NCBI GenBank assembly: GCA_002293545.1
Contig: DBDL01000190.1
Location: 24,633 to 39,825 of the forward strand
DNA length: 15,193 nt
Direction of reading: 5' to 3'
From: Lachnoclostridium sp. UBA933
Lineage (GTDB): Bacteria; Bacillota; Clostridia; Lachnospirales; Lachnospiraceae
Position 1 is the stretch's first letter. Each line of letters opens with the position of its first letter. The notes under the pieces were generated by a model that worked only from the letters and a program-made list of their open reading frames with translations, did no database searches and had not been told where the DNA came from. Of the stretch, positions 7,976 through 14,146 are shown in pieces. Both the position numbers and the translations under genes were made by a program.

Positions 7976-8049
7976 TAGCGGGAAAGGGATTTGAACCCCT
8001 GACACTACGGGTATGAACCGTATGCTCTCGCCAACTGAGCTATCCCGCC
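7976..8049 (-). tRNA. tRNA-Met (anticodon CAT), elongator type
   Basis: Acceptor GGCGGGA (8049-8043) pairs with TCCCGCT (7983-7977), with a G1-T72 wobble as in elongator tRNA-Met of Bacillus; an initiator would have a C1-A72 mismatch. Anticodon stem TACGG/CCGTA with loop TTCATAC gives CAT. T arm AGGGG-TTCAAAT-CCCTT. Discriminator A at 7976, no encoded CCA. A lysidine-modified tRNA-Ile2 is the alternative, but the sequence resembles elongator Met more. Confidence 0.93.
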
Positions 8050-8073
8050 AAAAATGACATGTAAAAAAACGAA

Positions 8074-8146
8074 TGGGACCTACAGGGCTCGAACCTGTGA
8101 CCCTCTGCTTGTAAGGCAGATGCTCTCCCAGCTGAGCTAAGATCCC
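8074..8146 (-). tRNA. tRNA-Val (anticodon TAC)
   Basis: Acceptor GGGATCT (8146-8140) pairs with AGGTCCC (8081-8075). D arm GCTC/GAGC; anticodon stem TCTGC/GCAGA with loop CTTACAA gives TAC; T arm ACAGG-TTCGAGC-CCTGT. Discriminator A at 8074, no encoded CCA. First gene of the two-tRNA unit, 24 nt before tRNA-Met. Confidence 0.95.
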
Positions 8147-8174
8147 ATGCCTGTCAATTTACAGCGTCTTTGTT

Positions 8175-8203
8175 ATTATATTCATTTGCAATGTTTTTGT
8201 CAA
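8175..8203 (-). promoter_or_regulatory. Consensus sigma-A promoter of the tRNA-Val/tRNA-Met unit
   Basis: Minus strand TTGACA (8203-8198), 17-nt spacer, TATAAT (8180-8175): an exact consensus match, as expected for a stable RNA promoter. Predicted start near 8168, about 22 nt before tRNA-Val. Confidence 0.9.
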
Positions 8204-8253
8204 GCATAAATTTATGTATTATTTTTACCGTAAATTGCACGCAAATTTTATGA

Positions 8254-8282
8254 TTGACGTGATAATTGTATTCATGTACAAT
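8254..8282 (+). promoter_or_regulatory. Sigma-A promoter of the COG2426 gene
   Basis: TTGACG (8254-8259), 17-nt spacer, TACAAT (8277-8282). It points rightward, back to back with the tRNA promoter; the predicted start near 8289 gives a leader of about 35 nt. Confidence 0.75.
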
Positions 8283-8323
8283 AGTTTCTGAATGAATTTT
8301 GTGAATACCGACGGAGGGCCGCT

Positions 8324-8815
8324 ATGCTTATAAAATATCTGATTATATTCTTTGTTTCCATGATTCCCATTATTGAACTGCGCGGGGCGATTCCGCTCGC
8401 TCTGACCCCTGATTTTTTCGGGGAACCGCTTCCGATTATCCCTGCCTATATCGTTTGCGTTATCGGAAATATGATTCCGGTTCCTTTTATTTATTTGTTT
8501 GCAAGAAAAGTTTTGGAATGGGGCGCGGATAAACCTGTGACCGGCGGTTTTTTTACTTTCTGTCTTAAGAAAGGCGAACGCGGCGGAAAGGTATTGCAGG
8601 AAAAAGCCGGAAAGGGATTATTCGCCGCACTTCTTATCTTTGTTGGAATTCCGCTTCCCGGCACAGGCGCATGGACCGGTATTTTAGCCGCCAGCTTCCT
8701 CGATATGGATTTCAAATCAAGTGTTCTTGCCTGTATGGGAGGGGTACTTATGGCAGGCTTGATTATGGGGGCGGCAAGCATGGGATTTTTCAGCGCCCTT
8801 CAAGCATTGTTTTAA
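8324..8815 (+). CDS. Small integral membrane protein, COG2426 / 'small multidrug export' family
   Basis: A 163-residue membrane protein with about four hydrophobic segments (about 1-24, 38-60, 101-123 and 133-162). The family signatures IIELRGAIPLAL (16-27) and IPLPGTGAWTG (109-119) are present. These were annotated as small multidrug export proteins (PF06695), but transport has not been shown well, so the substrate is unknown. Start ATG 8324 has GGAGG (8313-8317) 6 nt upstream. It has its own promoter and meets the leftward phosphodiesterase gene tail to tail: the last 4 nt of both genes are the same bases. Confidence 0.85.
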   Translation: MLIKYLIIFFVSMIPIIELRGAIPLALTPDFFGEPLPIIPAYIVCVIGNMIPVPFIYLFARKVLEWGADKPVTGGFFTFCLKKGERGGKVLQEKAGKGLFAALLIFVGIPLPGTGAWTGILAASFLDMDFKSSVLACMGGVLMAGLIMGAASMGFFSALQALF

Positions 8816-9306
8816 AACCGATACCAACGATATTTGTTTATTGTAAAATGAACTTCCCCTTTTTCATCTATTTCCATTATTGCATATGTCGGGGTGCTTG
8901 GCGATTGTCTTGGCTGGGATATACTTCCGGGATTGATTAATGTTATATTCTGTTCGTATGTAAGCATCGGCATATGCGTGTGCCCAAACATAATGATTTC
9001 CGCTTCCATCTGCTGTCCCCATAAAATCAATTGCTCTGTTCCAAACTTGACGCCTCTTATATGACCGTGCGTCATAGCAATACGGTGTCCGTTGATTGTC
9101 AGCACCTTTTCCTGTTCCATGCTGCTGAAATAATCACAGTTACCCGCAACAGCATATACCGGACAGTCTGCCATTCCCTCAATTTGACCCTGCATCATCT
9201 CCGAATCCCCCAGATGAAACATTGCATCAATGGGAGATACTTTTTTCAGCACTCTTAACAGATTCCCGTTTTGACCTTGAGAATCACTCACAATCAAGTA
9301 TTTCAT
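8812..9306 (-). CDS. yfcE: YfcE/MJ0936-type metallophosphodiesterase
   Basis: A 164-residue calcineurin-like phosphoesterase. Metal-site motifs are visible: LGDSE (32-36), AGNCD (54-58), THGH (79-82) and GHTH (108-111), then NPGSIS (125-130). The first motif, normally D-x-H-G, reads DSQG here (D8, Q10), so one metal ligand has changed from His to Gln; the codon is CAA. The cellular substrate of the family is unknown. The gene starts 23 nt inside the end of rdgB, suggesting one operon and coupled translation, and its TAA stop shares bases with the stop of the convergent COG2426 gene. Confidence 0.88.
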   Translation of the reverse strand: MKYLIVSDSQGQNGNLLRVLKKVSPIDAMFHLGDSEMMQGQIEGMADCPVYAVAGNCDYFSSMEQEKVLTINGHRIAMTHGHIRGVKFGTEQLILWGQQMEAEIIMFGHTHMPMLTYEQNITLINPGSISQPRQSPSTPTYAIMEIDEKGEVHFTINKYRWYRF

Positions 9307-9889
9307 TTAATTTTTCTACCATCCTTCTCAGCGCAATTCCTCTATGACTAATTATATTTTTATCCTCCGGCCGCATTTGCGCCGTTGTGCATCCTTTGTC
9401 GGGCATATAAAAAATCGGGTCATACCCGAAACCAAACTCCCCTGCCGGCTTTTCTGCCAGTTCCCCCTCTACAACACCCACCGTCGTCATTATATTTCCC
9501 GCGGGGAATGCACAGGCAATCGCACAAACAAATCTTGCCGCTCTCTCACCTTTTCCGGCATCCTTACAGCGTTTCAGTATGTCTTCATTTTTTACTTCAT
9601 ACGGCGTATCTTCCCCAAGATAACGAGCGGAATAGATCCCCGGCTCTTTATTCAGGTAATCCACTTCAAATCCGCTGTCGTCCGCCAAAACCATCTCTCC
9701 GGTAAGCTCCATTATGGCTTTGGCTTTTATGACGGCGTTTTCTTCAAACGTACTGCCGTTTTCATCTATAGCAATCTTTATATCAATATCCTTTAAAGAC
9801 AATATCTCAAACCGGTTTTCACCAAGTATCTGACGTATTTCATTGATTTTTCCCTGATTATTCGTGGCAAATATAAGCTTTTGTTTCAT
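9284..9889 (-). CDS. rdgB: RdgB/HAM1-type dITP/XTP pyrophosphatase
   Basis: A 201-residue nucleotide sanitation enzyme that hydrolyses ITP, dITP and XTP to monophosphates, keeping deaminated purines out of nucleic acids. Family motifs: ATNNQGK (8-14), LADDSGFEVD (68-77), the FGFGYDPIF segment (152-160) and SHRG (181-184) near the end. ATG 9889 follows AAGGAGG (9900-9894) after 4 nt, a rather short spacing. Overlaps the phosphodiesterase downstream by 23 nt and lies 40 nt behind the methyltransferase gene, so all three are probably transcribed together. Full length. Confidence 0.95.
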   Translation of the reverse strand: MKQKLIFATNNQGKINEIRQILGENRFEILSLKDIDIKIAIDENGSTFEENAVIKAKAIMELTGEMVLADDSGFEVDYLNKEPGIYSARYLGEDTPYEVKNEDILKRCKDAGKGERAARFVCAIACAFPAGNIMTTVGVVEGELAEKPAGEFGFGYDPIFYMPDKGCTTAQMRPEDKNIISHRGIALRRMVEKLNEILDCE

Positions 9890-9929
9890 ACTGCCTCCTT
9901 ATTTGTTTAAGAATAAATGCCGGTTTCTA

Positions 9930-11099
9930 TTAAGCCCGCACCGAACTTGTCCCTTTTAAATTCGGCGGTTTCGGACCCATATATTGATAGAAATAAGTTT
10001 TCAGCATCCCATTATATATTTTTCTGTTTTTTGACGCTTTTTTCCCGATATATTTTTCTGCTTCTTCAAAACCGCTCAGAAAATAATAAGACCATGTATC
10101 CGCTCTTTTCATTGCCTCTCCTATGGTCTGATAGAGTTTTGTCATTTCGCTCTTGTCTGAAATCCGCTCTCCGTAAGGGGGATTGCTTATTACAAAACCA
10201 TACTTTTTATGCGTATTAAAATCTGCGATATCCCTGTTTTGAAAATGTATGTACCGGTCCACTCCGGCAAGTCCGGCATTCCTCCTTGCCATCCTGATTA
10301 TTTCCGGATCAAGGTCATAACCCTGAATCCATATTTCCTCAGAGGGTTCACTCAATTTATCCCCGGCTTCCGTATAGGCTTCTTTCCATGTTTTCCCGGA
10401 AATTAAGTTTGTCCACTCTCCTGCCGTGAATTTGCGCTTCATACCGGGAGCCATATTCGCCGATAACATCGCCGCCTCAATCGGAACCGTACCGCTTCCG
10501 CAAAACGGGTCAACAAGAATACGCCCTGTTCTCCAAGGCGTCAGCATAATCAGTGCCGCTGCCAATGTTTCTGTTACAGGCGCCGGCGCCGTATATTTCC
10601 GGTACCCTCTTTTATGTAAGGATGTTCCTGTCGTATCCAGTCCAATCGTTACTTCATTTTTTATAATGCTTACTCTCAGCGGATAGGAAACTCCCGATTC
10701 CGAAAACCATTCCGTATGATATTTTAATTTCATTCGTTCGACTATCGCCTTTTTAATAATTTTTTGAATGTCCGAAGGACTGAATAATTTGCTGCCGACC
10801 GAATTTGCTTTTGCTACCCAAAATTTTGCATCTTCGGGGAGATATTGCTCCCAGGGAATATTCTTGCAGCTTTCAAACAGCTCATCAAAGGTTTCCGCAT
10901 GAAATGATTTGACTTTCAATAAGATTCGTTCTGTTGTTCTTAAAAAAATATTTGCTCTTGCAATCACCCCTTCGCCGCCCTCAAATGTGACTTTCCCGTT
11001 GTCTACATTGGTTATTTTGTAACCCAAATCCATAACTTCTCTTTTTAATACCGCTTCCATCCCGAAATGACAGGGAGCAATTACTTCGTATTTGTCCAT
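9930..11099 (-). CDS. rlmL: THUMP-domain class I SAM RNA methyltransferase (RlmL/YpsC type)
   Basis: A 389-residue protein of the family that makes N2-methylguanosine in 23S rRNA (RlmL N-terminal half of E. coli). An N-terminal ferredoxin-like/THUMP part (about 1-155) is followed by the conserved LHKRGYRK (161-168), a SAM-binding DPFCGSGT (197-204) and the catalytic NPPYG (306-310). Unlike E. coli RlmKL it has no second methyltransferase domain, as usual in Firmicutes. The ATG at 11099 follows AAAAGGA after about 10 nt. A sigma-A promoter lies just upstream. The exact target base is inferred from family only. Confidence 0.9.
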   Translation of the reverse strand: MDKYEVIAPCHFGMEAVLKREVMDLGYKITNVDNGKVTFEGGEGVIARANIFLRTTERILLKVKSFHAETFDELFESCKNIPWEQYLPEDAKFWVAKANSVGSKLFSPSDIQKIIKKAIVERMKLKYHTEWFSESGVSYPLRVSIIKNEVTIGLDTTGTSLHKRGYRKYTAPAPVTETLAAALIMLTPWRTGRILVDPFCGSGTVPIEAAMLSANMAPGMKRKFTAGEWTNLISGKTWKEAYTEAGDKLSEPSEEIWIQGYDLDPEIIRMARRNAGLAGVDRYIHFQNRDIADFNTHKKYGFVISNPPYGERISDKSEMTKLYQTIGEAMKRADTWSYYFLSGFEEAEKYIGKKASKNRKIYNGMLKTYFYQYMGPKPPNLKGTSSVRA

Positions 11100-11130
11100 T
11101 CATTATGATTCCTTTTCGTATAATATTTGT

Positions 11131-11159
11131 ATTCTAACAACCTTTTCACGTTTAGTCAA
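11131..11159 (-). promoter_or_regulatory. Sigma-A promoter of the rlmL-rdgB-yfcE operon
   Basis: Minus strand TTGACT (11159-11154), 17-nt spacer, TAGAAT (11136-11131). The -35 box overlaps the last codons and stop of the rhodanese gene, so rlmL can be transcribed on its own. Confidence 0.7.
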
Positions 11160-11469
11160 ATAATTTTCTTTTATTTTCCTCCATCTTATATGCTTCATAT
11201 CCTCCCGCAATGCTGCCGCATAAAAAACCCTCGCGTTCCATACACCGGGCAGTAATCAGGCTCCGGTTTCCGCGGCTGCAATAAAAAATCAACATCCGGT
11301 ATTTCCGTAATTCATCGTAATGACATTCTATTTCCTCATAGGGGATGTTAATTGCTTTATGTATATGGGATTTTTCATACTCATTACAATCACGCAAGTC
11401 AACAATTCCTACCCTTTCATTACCGAGATACATAGGAAGCTCTCTTGGCGGTATTACCAGCAACCTCAT
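11152..11469 (-). CDS. Single-domain rhodanese-like protein
   Basis: A 105-residue stand-alone rhodanese domain. The substrate-side motif VDLRDCNEYEKSHIHKAINIP (23-43) and the active-site loop CSRGNRS (64-70) with Cys64 are intact; the loop has the length typical of sulfurtransferases. It probably carries a persulfide in the cytosol; donor and acceptor are unknown. ATG 11469-11467 lies behind an AAAAAAGGATTGAGGAT stretch holding a usable ribosome binding site. Its terminal part holds the promoter of rlmL. Confidence 0.88.
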   Translation of the reverse strand: MRLLVIPPRELPMYLGNERVGIVDLRDCNEYEKSHIHKAINIPYEEIECHYDELRKYRMLIFYCSRGNRSLITARCMEREGFLCGSIAGGYEAYKMEENKRKLFD

Positions 11470-11537
11470 ATCCTCAATCCTTTTTTATTATCTATGGTAT
11501 GCAAAGAATCAAGCTATTGCTACAAAATACGACATTC

Positions 11538-11589
11538 TTTGACAGTATCAGAAACTGCTGTCAAACAGAACTCGTCTATTTCACAGCAG
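11538..11589. repeat. Overlapping, mutually exclusive inverted repeats before the rhodanese gene
   Basis: TTTGACAG (11538-11545) is an exact inverted repeat of CTGTCAAA (11558-11565). CTGCTGT (11555-11561) is an exact inverted repeat of ACAGCAG (11583-11589). The middle arms overlap, so only one hairpin can form at a time. The region lies between the Ser-rich gene and the rhodanese gene, both read leftward. No run of T follows in either direction, so a simple terminator is not supported. Could be an operator or a switch; function unknown. Confidence 0.45.
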
Positions 11590-11626
11590 CCTCTTTATTT
11601 TCGTATTTTATCTGCTTTATCACATT

Positions 11627-11851
11627 TTAAGAATTGGTATCGTGGTCTGCATTACTGCTTCTTGAACTGCTGGATCCGGAGCTGCTGGAACTTGAACTAT
11701 TCGATCTGTTTTTTGCTTTATTCTTTGAACGGTTCTTTTTGCTTCCTGAGTCATCCGAGTTGCTTGAGCTGGAACTTGAGCTGGAACTTGAACTATTGTT
11801 GTTCAAATTATTAACAGCATCATCATAATCATCCATAAAGTTTTTAGCCAT
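11627..11851 (-). CDS. Ser-rich low-complexity small protein, unknown function
   Basis: A 74-residue protein not recognised. It begins MAKNFMDDYDDAVNNLNNN, then a run of 11 Ser (20-30), a Lys/Asn/Arg-rich middle (38-49), a run of 7 Ser and a further Ser-rich stretch; 30 of 74 residues are Ser. It has no signal peptide or membrane segment and is probably disordered. A strong AGGAGGAAG 5-8 nt upstream of the ATG supports translation. An AT-rich hairpin GTTAAA-AAA-TTTAAC (11866-11880) lies just upstream of that site. The Ser codons alternate (AGT, TCA, TCC, AGC), so the run is not a simple homopolymer. It follows the DUF1700 gene by 66 nt and may share its transcript. Confidence 0.7.
   Translation of the reverse strand: MAKNFMDDYDDAVNNLNNNSSSSSSSSSSSNSDDSGSKKNRSKNKAKNRSNSSSSSSSGSSSSRSSNADHDTNS
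11766..11789. repeat. 12-bp tandem repeat in the Ser-rich gene
   Basis: GAGCTGGAACTT occurs twice in a row (11766-11777 and 11778-11789), with degenerate copies on both sides. It encodes four Ser codons per unit on the minus strand. Copy number change by slippage would lengthen or shorten the Ser run in frame. Confidence 0.75.
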
Positions 11852-11917
11852 GTTGACTTCCTCCTGTTAAAAAATTTAACGTTACAGAATTAGTATTGCA
11901 CATGACGAAAAAACTAT

Positions 11918-12361
11918 TCATTTTTTTCTGACAAACATAAAAAACCAAATAATGAGGAAAATAAAAATAACGGGAATGAAAAAACGGATGATGGAAAATA
12001 ATGTTATCATCATTACCAAAACAAAAAATAAGATCAGCAGTAAAATTCCCCATCTTTTTATTTTCGTAAAAAAACCCGCACTTTTTGATTCATTGGGATG
12101 ATATCTGTTCTTTACGGATTCCGTATTGCCGTAACTGTTATCCCGACGGGATTCGTTCGTAACCGGGCTGGAGGCGATAATCGTTTTGGCAAGTAATCTC
12201 GGATCGCCCAATTCCTCAATAACCAGGCTTTCCTCTTTACCGCCGGCAACCTGGGAATTGATATAATCTTCATAATAATGTACCTGACGGGTGATTTCAC
12301 GTTCCTCTACACGACCGTTCAGGAAGTCACGTAATTCCAGTAAAAATTGTTTTTTTGTCAT
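11918..12361 (-). CDS. DUF1700 (HAAS) family membrane protein
   Basis: A 147-residue protein. The N-terminal 62 residues match the DUF1700/HAAS pattern: MTKKQFLLELRDFL, then YYEDYIN, then IEELGDPRLLAKTI. A polar linker (about 63-100) leads to two close hydrophobic segments (about 104-122 and 126-144) with a basic C-terminus, a membrane anchor. Such proteins often pair with a PadR-type regulator; none is present here. AGGAT lies 6 nt before ATG 12361. The role is unknown, perhaps signalling at the membrane. Confidence 0.82.
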   Translation of the reverse strand: MTKKQFLLELRDFLNGRVEEREITRQVHYYEDYINSQVAGGKEESLVIEELGDPRLLAKTIIASSPVTNESRRDNSYGNTESVKNRYHPNESKSAGFFTKIKRWGILLLILFFVLVMMITLFSIIRFFIPVIFIFLIIWFFMFVRKK

Positions 12362-12470
12362 TTTTGAATCCTACCCTTTATTTGTCATGATTAATTTGTT
12401 GTTTTATCTGACCCTTACTTGCAATCCCTCGCTTTTTTGAAATGATGCCCTTGAAAATATTACATTCTTA

Positions 12471-12499
12471 ATCATATATCAAATGCTGTTTCTTTTCAA
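12471..12499 (-). promoter_or_regulatory. Probable promoter of the DUF1700 gene
   Basis: Minus strand TTGAAA (12499-12494), 17-nt spacer, TATGAT (12476-12471). The predicted start near 12464 gives a leader of about 100 nt. It is back to back with the SOS-type promoter of the radical SAM operon. Confidence 0.5.
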
Positions 12500-12512
12500 G
12501 TGCGTTTTCATA

Positions 12513-12541
12513 TTGACACCGCAAATCGGATATGTTATATT
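12513..12541 (+). promoter_or_regulatory. Sigma-A promoter of the radical SAM / DUF4130 operon
   Basis: TTGACA (12513-12518), 17-nt spacer, TATATT (12536-12541). The predicted start is near 12548, the first base of the LexA-type palindrome. Leader of about 70 nt to ATG 12617. Confidence 0.82.
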
Positions 12542-12547
12542 ACTTAT

Positions 12548-12561
12548 AGAACAAATGTTCT
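12548..12561. promoter_or_regulatory. LexA (SOS) operator over the transcription start
   Basis: AGAACAAATGTTCT: the perfect arms AGAAC and GTTCT are separated by AAAT. This contains the GAAC-N4-GTTC core of the Gram-positive LexA/DinR box (Bacillus consensus CGAAC-N4-GTTCG). It begins 6 nt after the -10 box, where a bound repressor would block initiation. Assignment rests on the motif and its position; binding is not shown. Confidence 0.75.
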
Positions 12562-12616
12562 TTTATTCCGAGCAGGGTGTATTGATATTACCCGCCTCAA
12601 TAGTAAGGAGCCGCTT

Positions 12617-14146
12617 ATGAAAACTACCGCTGTCAGTACGTTATCAATGGATATTTTTAAAAAACTTGAAATTTTATCGAACGCCGCAAACTATGATGTG
12701 GCTTGCACATCAAGCGGTGTGCAGCGGAACGGTCAAAACGGAAGCATGGGAAACGCCGTTGCCGGCGGTATATGTCATAGCTTCGGTGCCGACGGCCGCT
12801 GTATTTCCCTTTTGAAAATTTTATATACAAACGAATGTGTTTACGATTGCAAATACTGTGTAAACCGTATTTCAAATGATATTCCCCGTGCCACATTTAC
12901 TCCGGAGGAGATTGCGGAACTGACCATTTCTTTTTACCGCCGGAACTATATCGAAGGATTATTTTTAAGCTCCGGTATCAATAAAAATCCAAATCATACG
13001 ATGGAGCAAATCTATGAAGCATTATATATCATAAGACACCGGTATCATTTTAACGGCTATATCCATATCAAATCCATCCCCAACACCGATCCCGTGCTCA
13101 TTGAGAAAATCGGCTGGCTTGCCGACCGCATGAGTGCAAATCTGGAACTGCCGACGGCAGACGGGCTGAAAAAGCTTGCGCCCCAGAAGTCCAGAAAGTC
13201 CATCTTGACCCCTATGAAACAAGTTCAGCTTACGAGAAAAAAGGATTTGAATTTCCACGGCGTTCCCGAATCCCAGCATATGATACCGCAAAATGTTCCG
13301 GCACTCGATATTGCCGCAAGACAACCGCTTCCTGACAATACCGGTGAGAACTGCCTTGCTTCTGTCCGCGGCTCCCATAACGCTTTGGCGGCAAACAAAC
13401 AACCACCCGGAACACGGATGGAAACAACACCGAGTGATACCGCGGCACTGGCAGAGCTGAAAATGCTGAGAAGCTCCAACTCCCGCTTCGTCCCCGCCGG
13501 TCAAAGCACGCAGATGATTATCGGCGCAACCGAAGAAACCGATTATGAAATCGTTCATGTTGCCGAATCGCTCTATCAAAACTTTGATTTAAAACGTGTT
13601 TTTTACTCCGCCTTTATTAATACTACCGGAGATCCGCTTCTTCCCCTTACACCGGACGGCCCTCATATGCTCCGCGAACACCGCCTGTACCAAGCGGATT
13701 TTCTTCTCCGTTTCTATCAGTTTAAAGCAAATGAAATTATAACCGCTGATCACCCTAACCTAAATGTCCGCCTGGACCCTAAATGCAACTGGGCAATGAA
13801 TCATTTAGAGCAATTCCCAATCGAAGTCCAGTCTGCAAACTATCATACTCTTTTACGAATCCCCGGCGTCGGTGTTAAATCCGCCAAACGGATTCTGGCA
13901 GCCAGACGTACCGCAAAGCTTCAATTTTCCGATTTGAAAAAGATGGGCATCGTATTAAAGAGAGCCATGTACTTTATTACCTGCAATGGTTCTACAATGC
14001 TCCCCTTGAAAATGTCGCCGGGATTTATTTTGACCAATCTGCTTGGCTTGCGTGAGAAGCTTCCCGATTTCATATCGGGCGAACCTGTTTACCAGCAATT
14101 ATCCCTGCTGGACGACCCCAAAATAGGAGGAGAGTTCATCGTATGA
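12617..14146 (+). CDS. Radical SAM protein of the putative DNA modification/repair family (TIGR03916 type)
   Basis: A 509-residue radical SAM enzyme of a family that is always found with a TIGR03915/DUF4130 or UDG-fused partner; its substrate is unknown. The N-terminal pattern KLEILSNAANYDVACTSSG is typical. The cluster ligands are C74, C78 and C81 (CVYDCKYC), a CX3CX2C motif. Family segments FLSSGI, LELP and FVPAGQSTQMIIGA (291-304) follow, and the C-terminal part holds a helix-hairpin-helix (IPGVGVKSAKRI), a DNA-binding motif. Between LAPQKSRKS (187-195) and FVPAGQ lie about 100 residues; in family members I recall about 40, so there is an insertion of roughly 60 polar, low-similarity residues. 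Start ATG 12617 has AAGGAG 6 nt upstream; the in-frame ATG at 12500 lies upstream of the promoter. LexA-type box in front. Confidence 0.88.
   Translation: MKTTAVSTLSMDIFKKLEILSNAANYDVACTSSGVQRNGQNGSMGNAVAGGICHSFGADGRCISLLKILYTNECVYDCKYCVNRISNDIPRATFTPEEIAELTISFYRRNYIEGLFLSSGINKNPNHTMEQIYEALYIIRHRYHFNGYIHIKSIPNTDPVLIEKIGWLADRMSANLELPTADGLKKLAPQKSRKSILTPMKQVQLTRKKDLNFHGVPESQHMIPQNVPALDIAARQPLPDNTGENCLASVRGSHNALAANKQPPGTRMETTPSDTAALAELKMLRSSNSRFVPAGQSTQMIIGATEETDYEIVHVAESLYQNFDLKRVFYSAFINTTGDPLLPLTPDGPHMLREHRLYQADFLLRFYQFKANEIITADHPNLNVRLDPKCNWAMNHLEQFPIEVQSANYHTLLRIPGVGVKSAKRILAARRTAKLQFSDLKKMGIVLKRAMYFITCNGSTMLPLKMSPGFILTNLLGLREKLPDFISGEPVYQQLSLLDDPKIGGEFIV

Noticed and set aside
11634..11828. 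Rightward Leu/Glu-repeat frame
   Set aside because: Antisense of the Ser runs; no ribosome binding site, whereas the minus-strand gene has a strong one.
12500..12616. Upstream start of the radical SAM gene at ATG 12500
   Set aside because: It lies upstream of the promoter and LexA-type box, and the 39 extra residues do not resemble the family.
13022..13579. Leftward 185-codon frame inside the radical SAM gene
   Set aside because: Shadow of a confident gene; Cys/His/Gly composition without a family pattern and no ribosome binding site.
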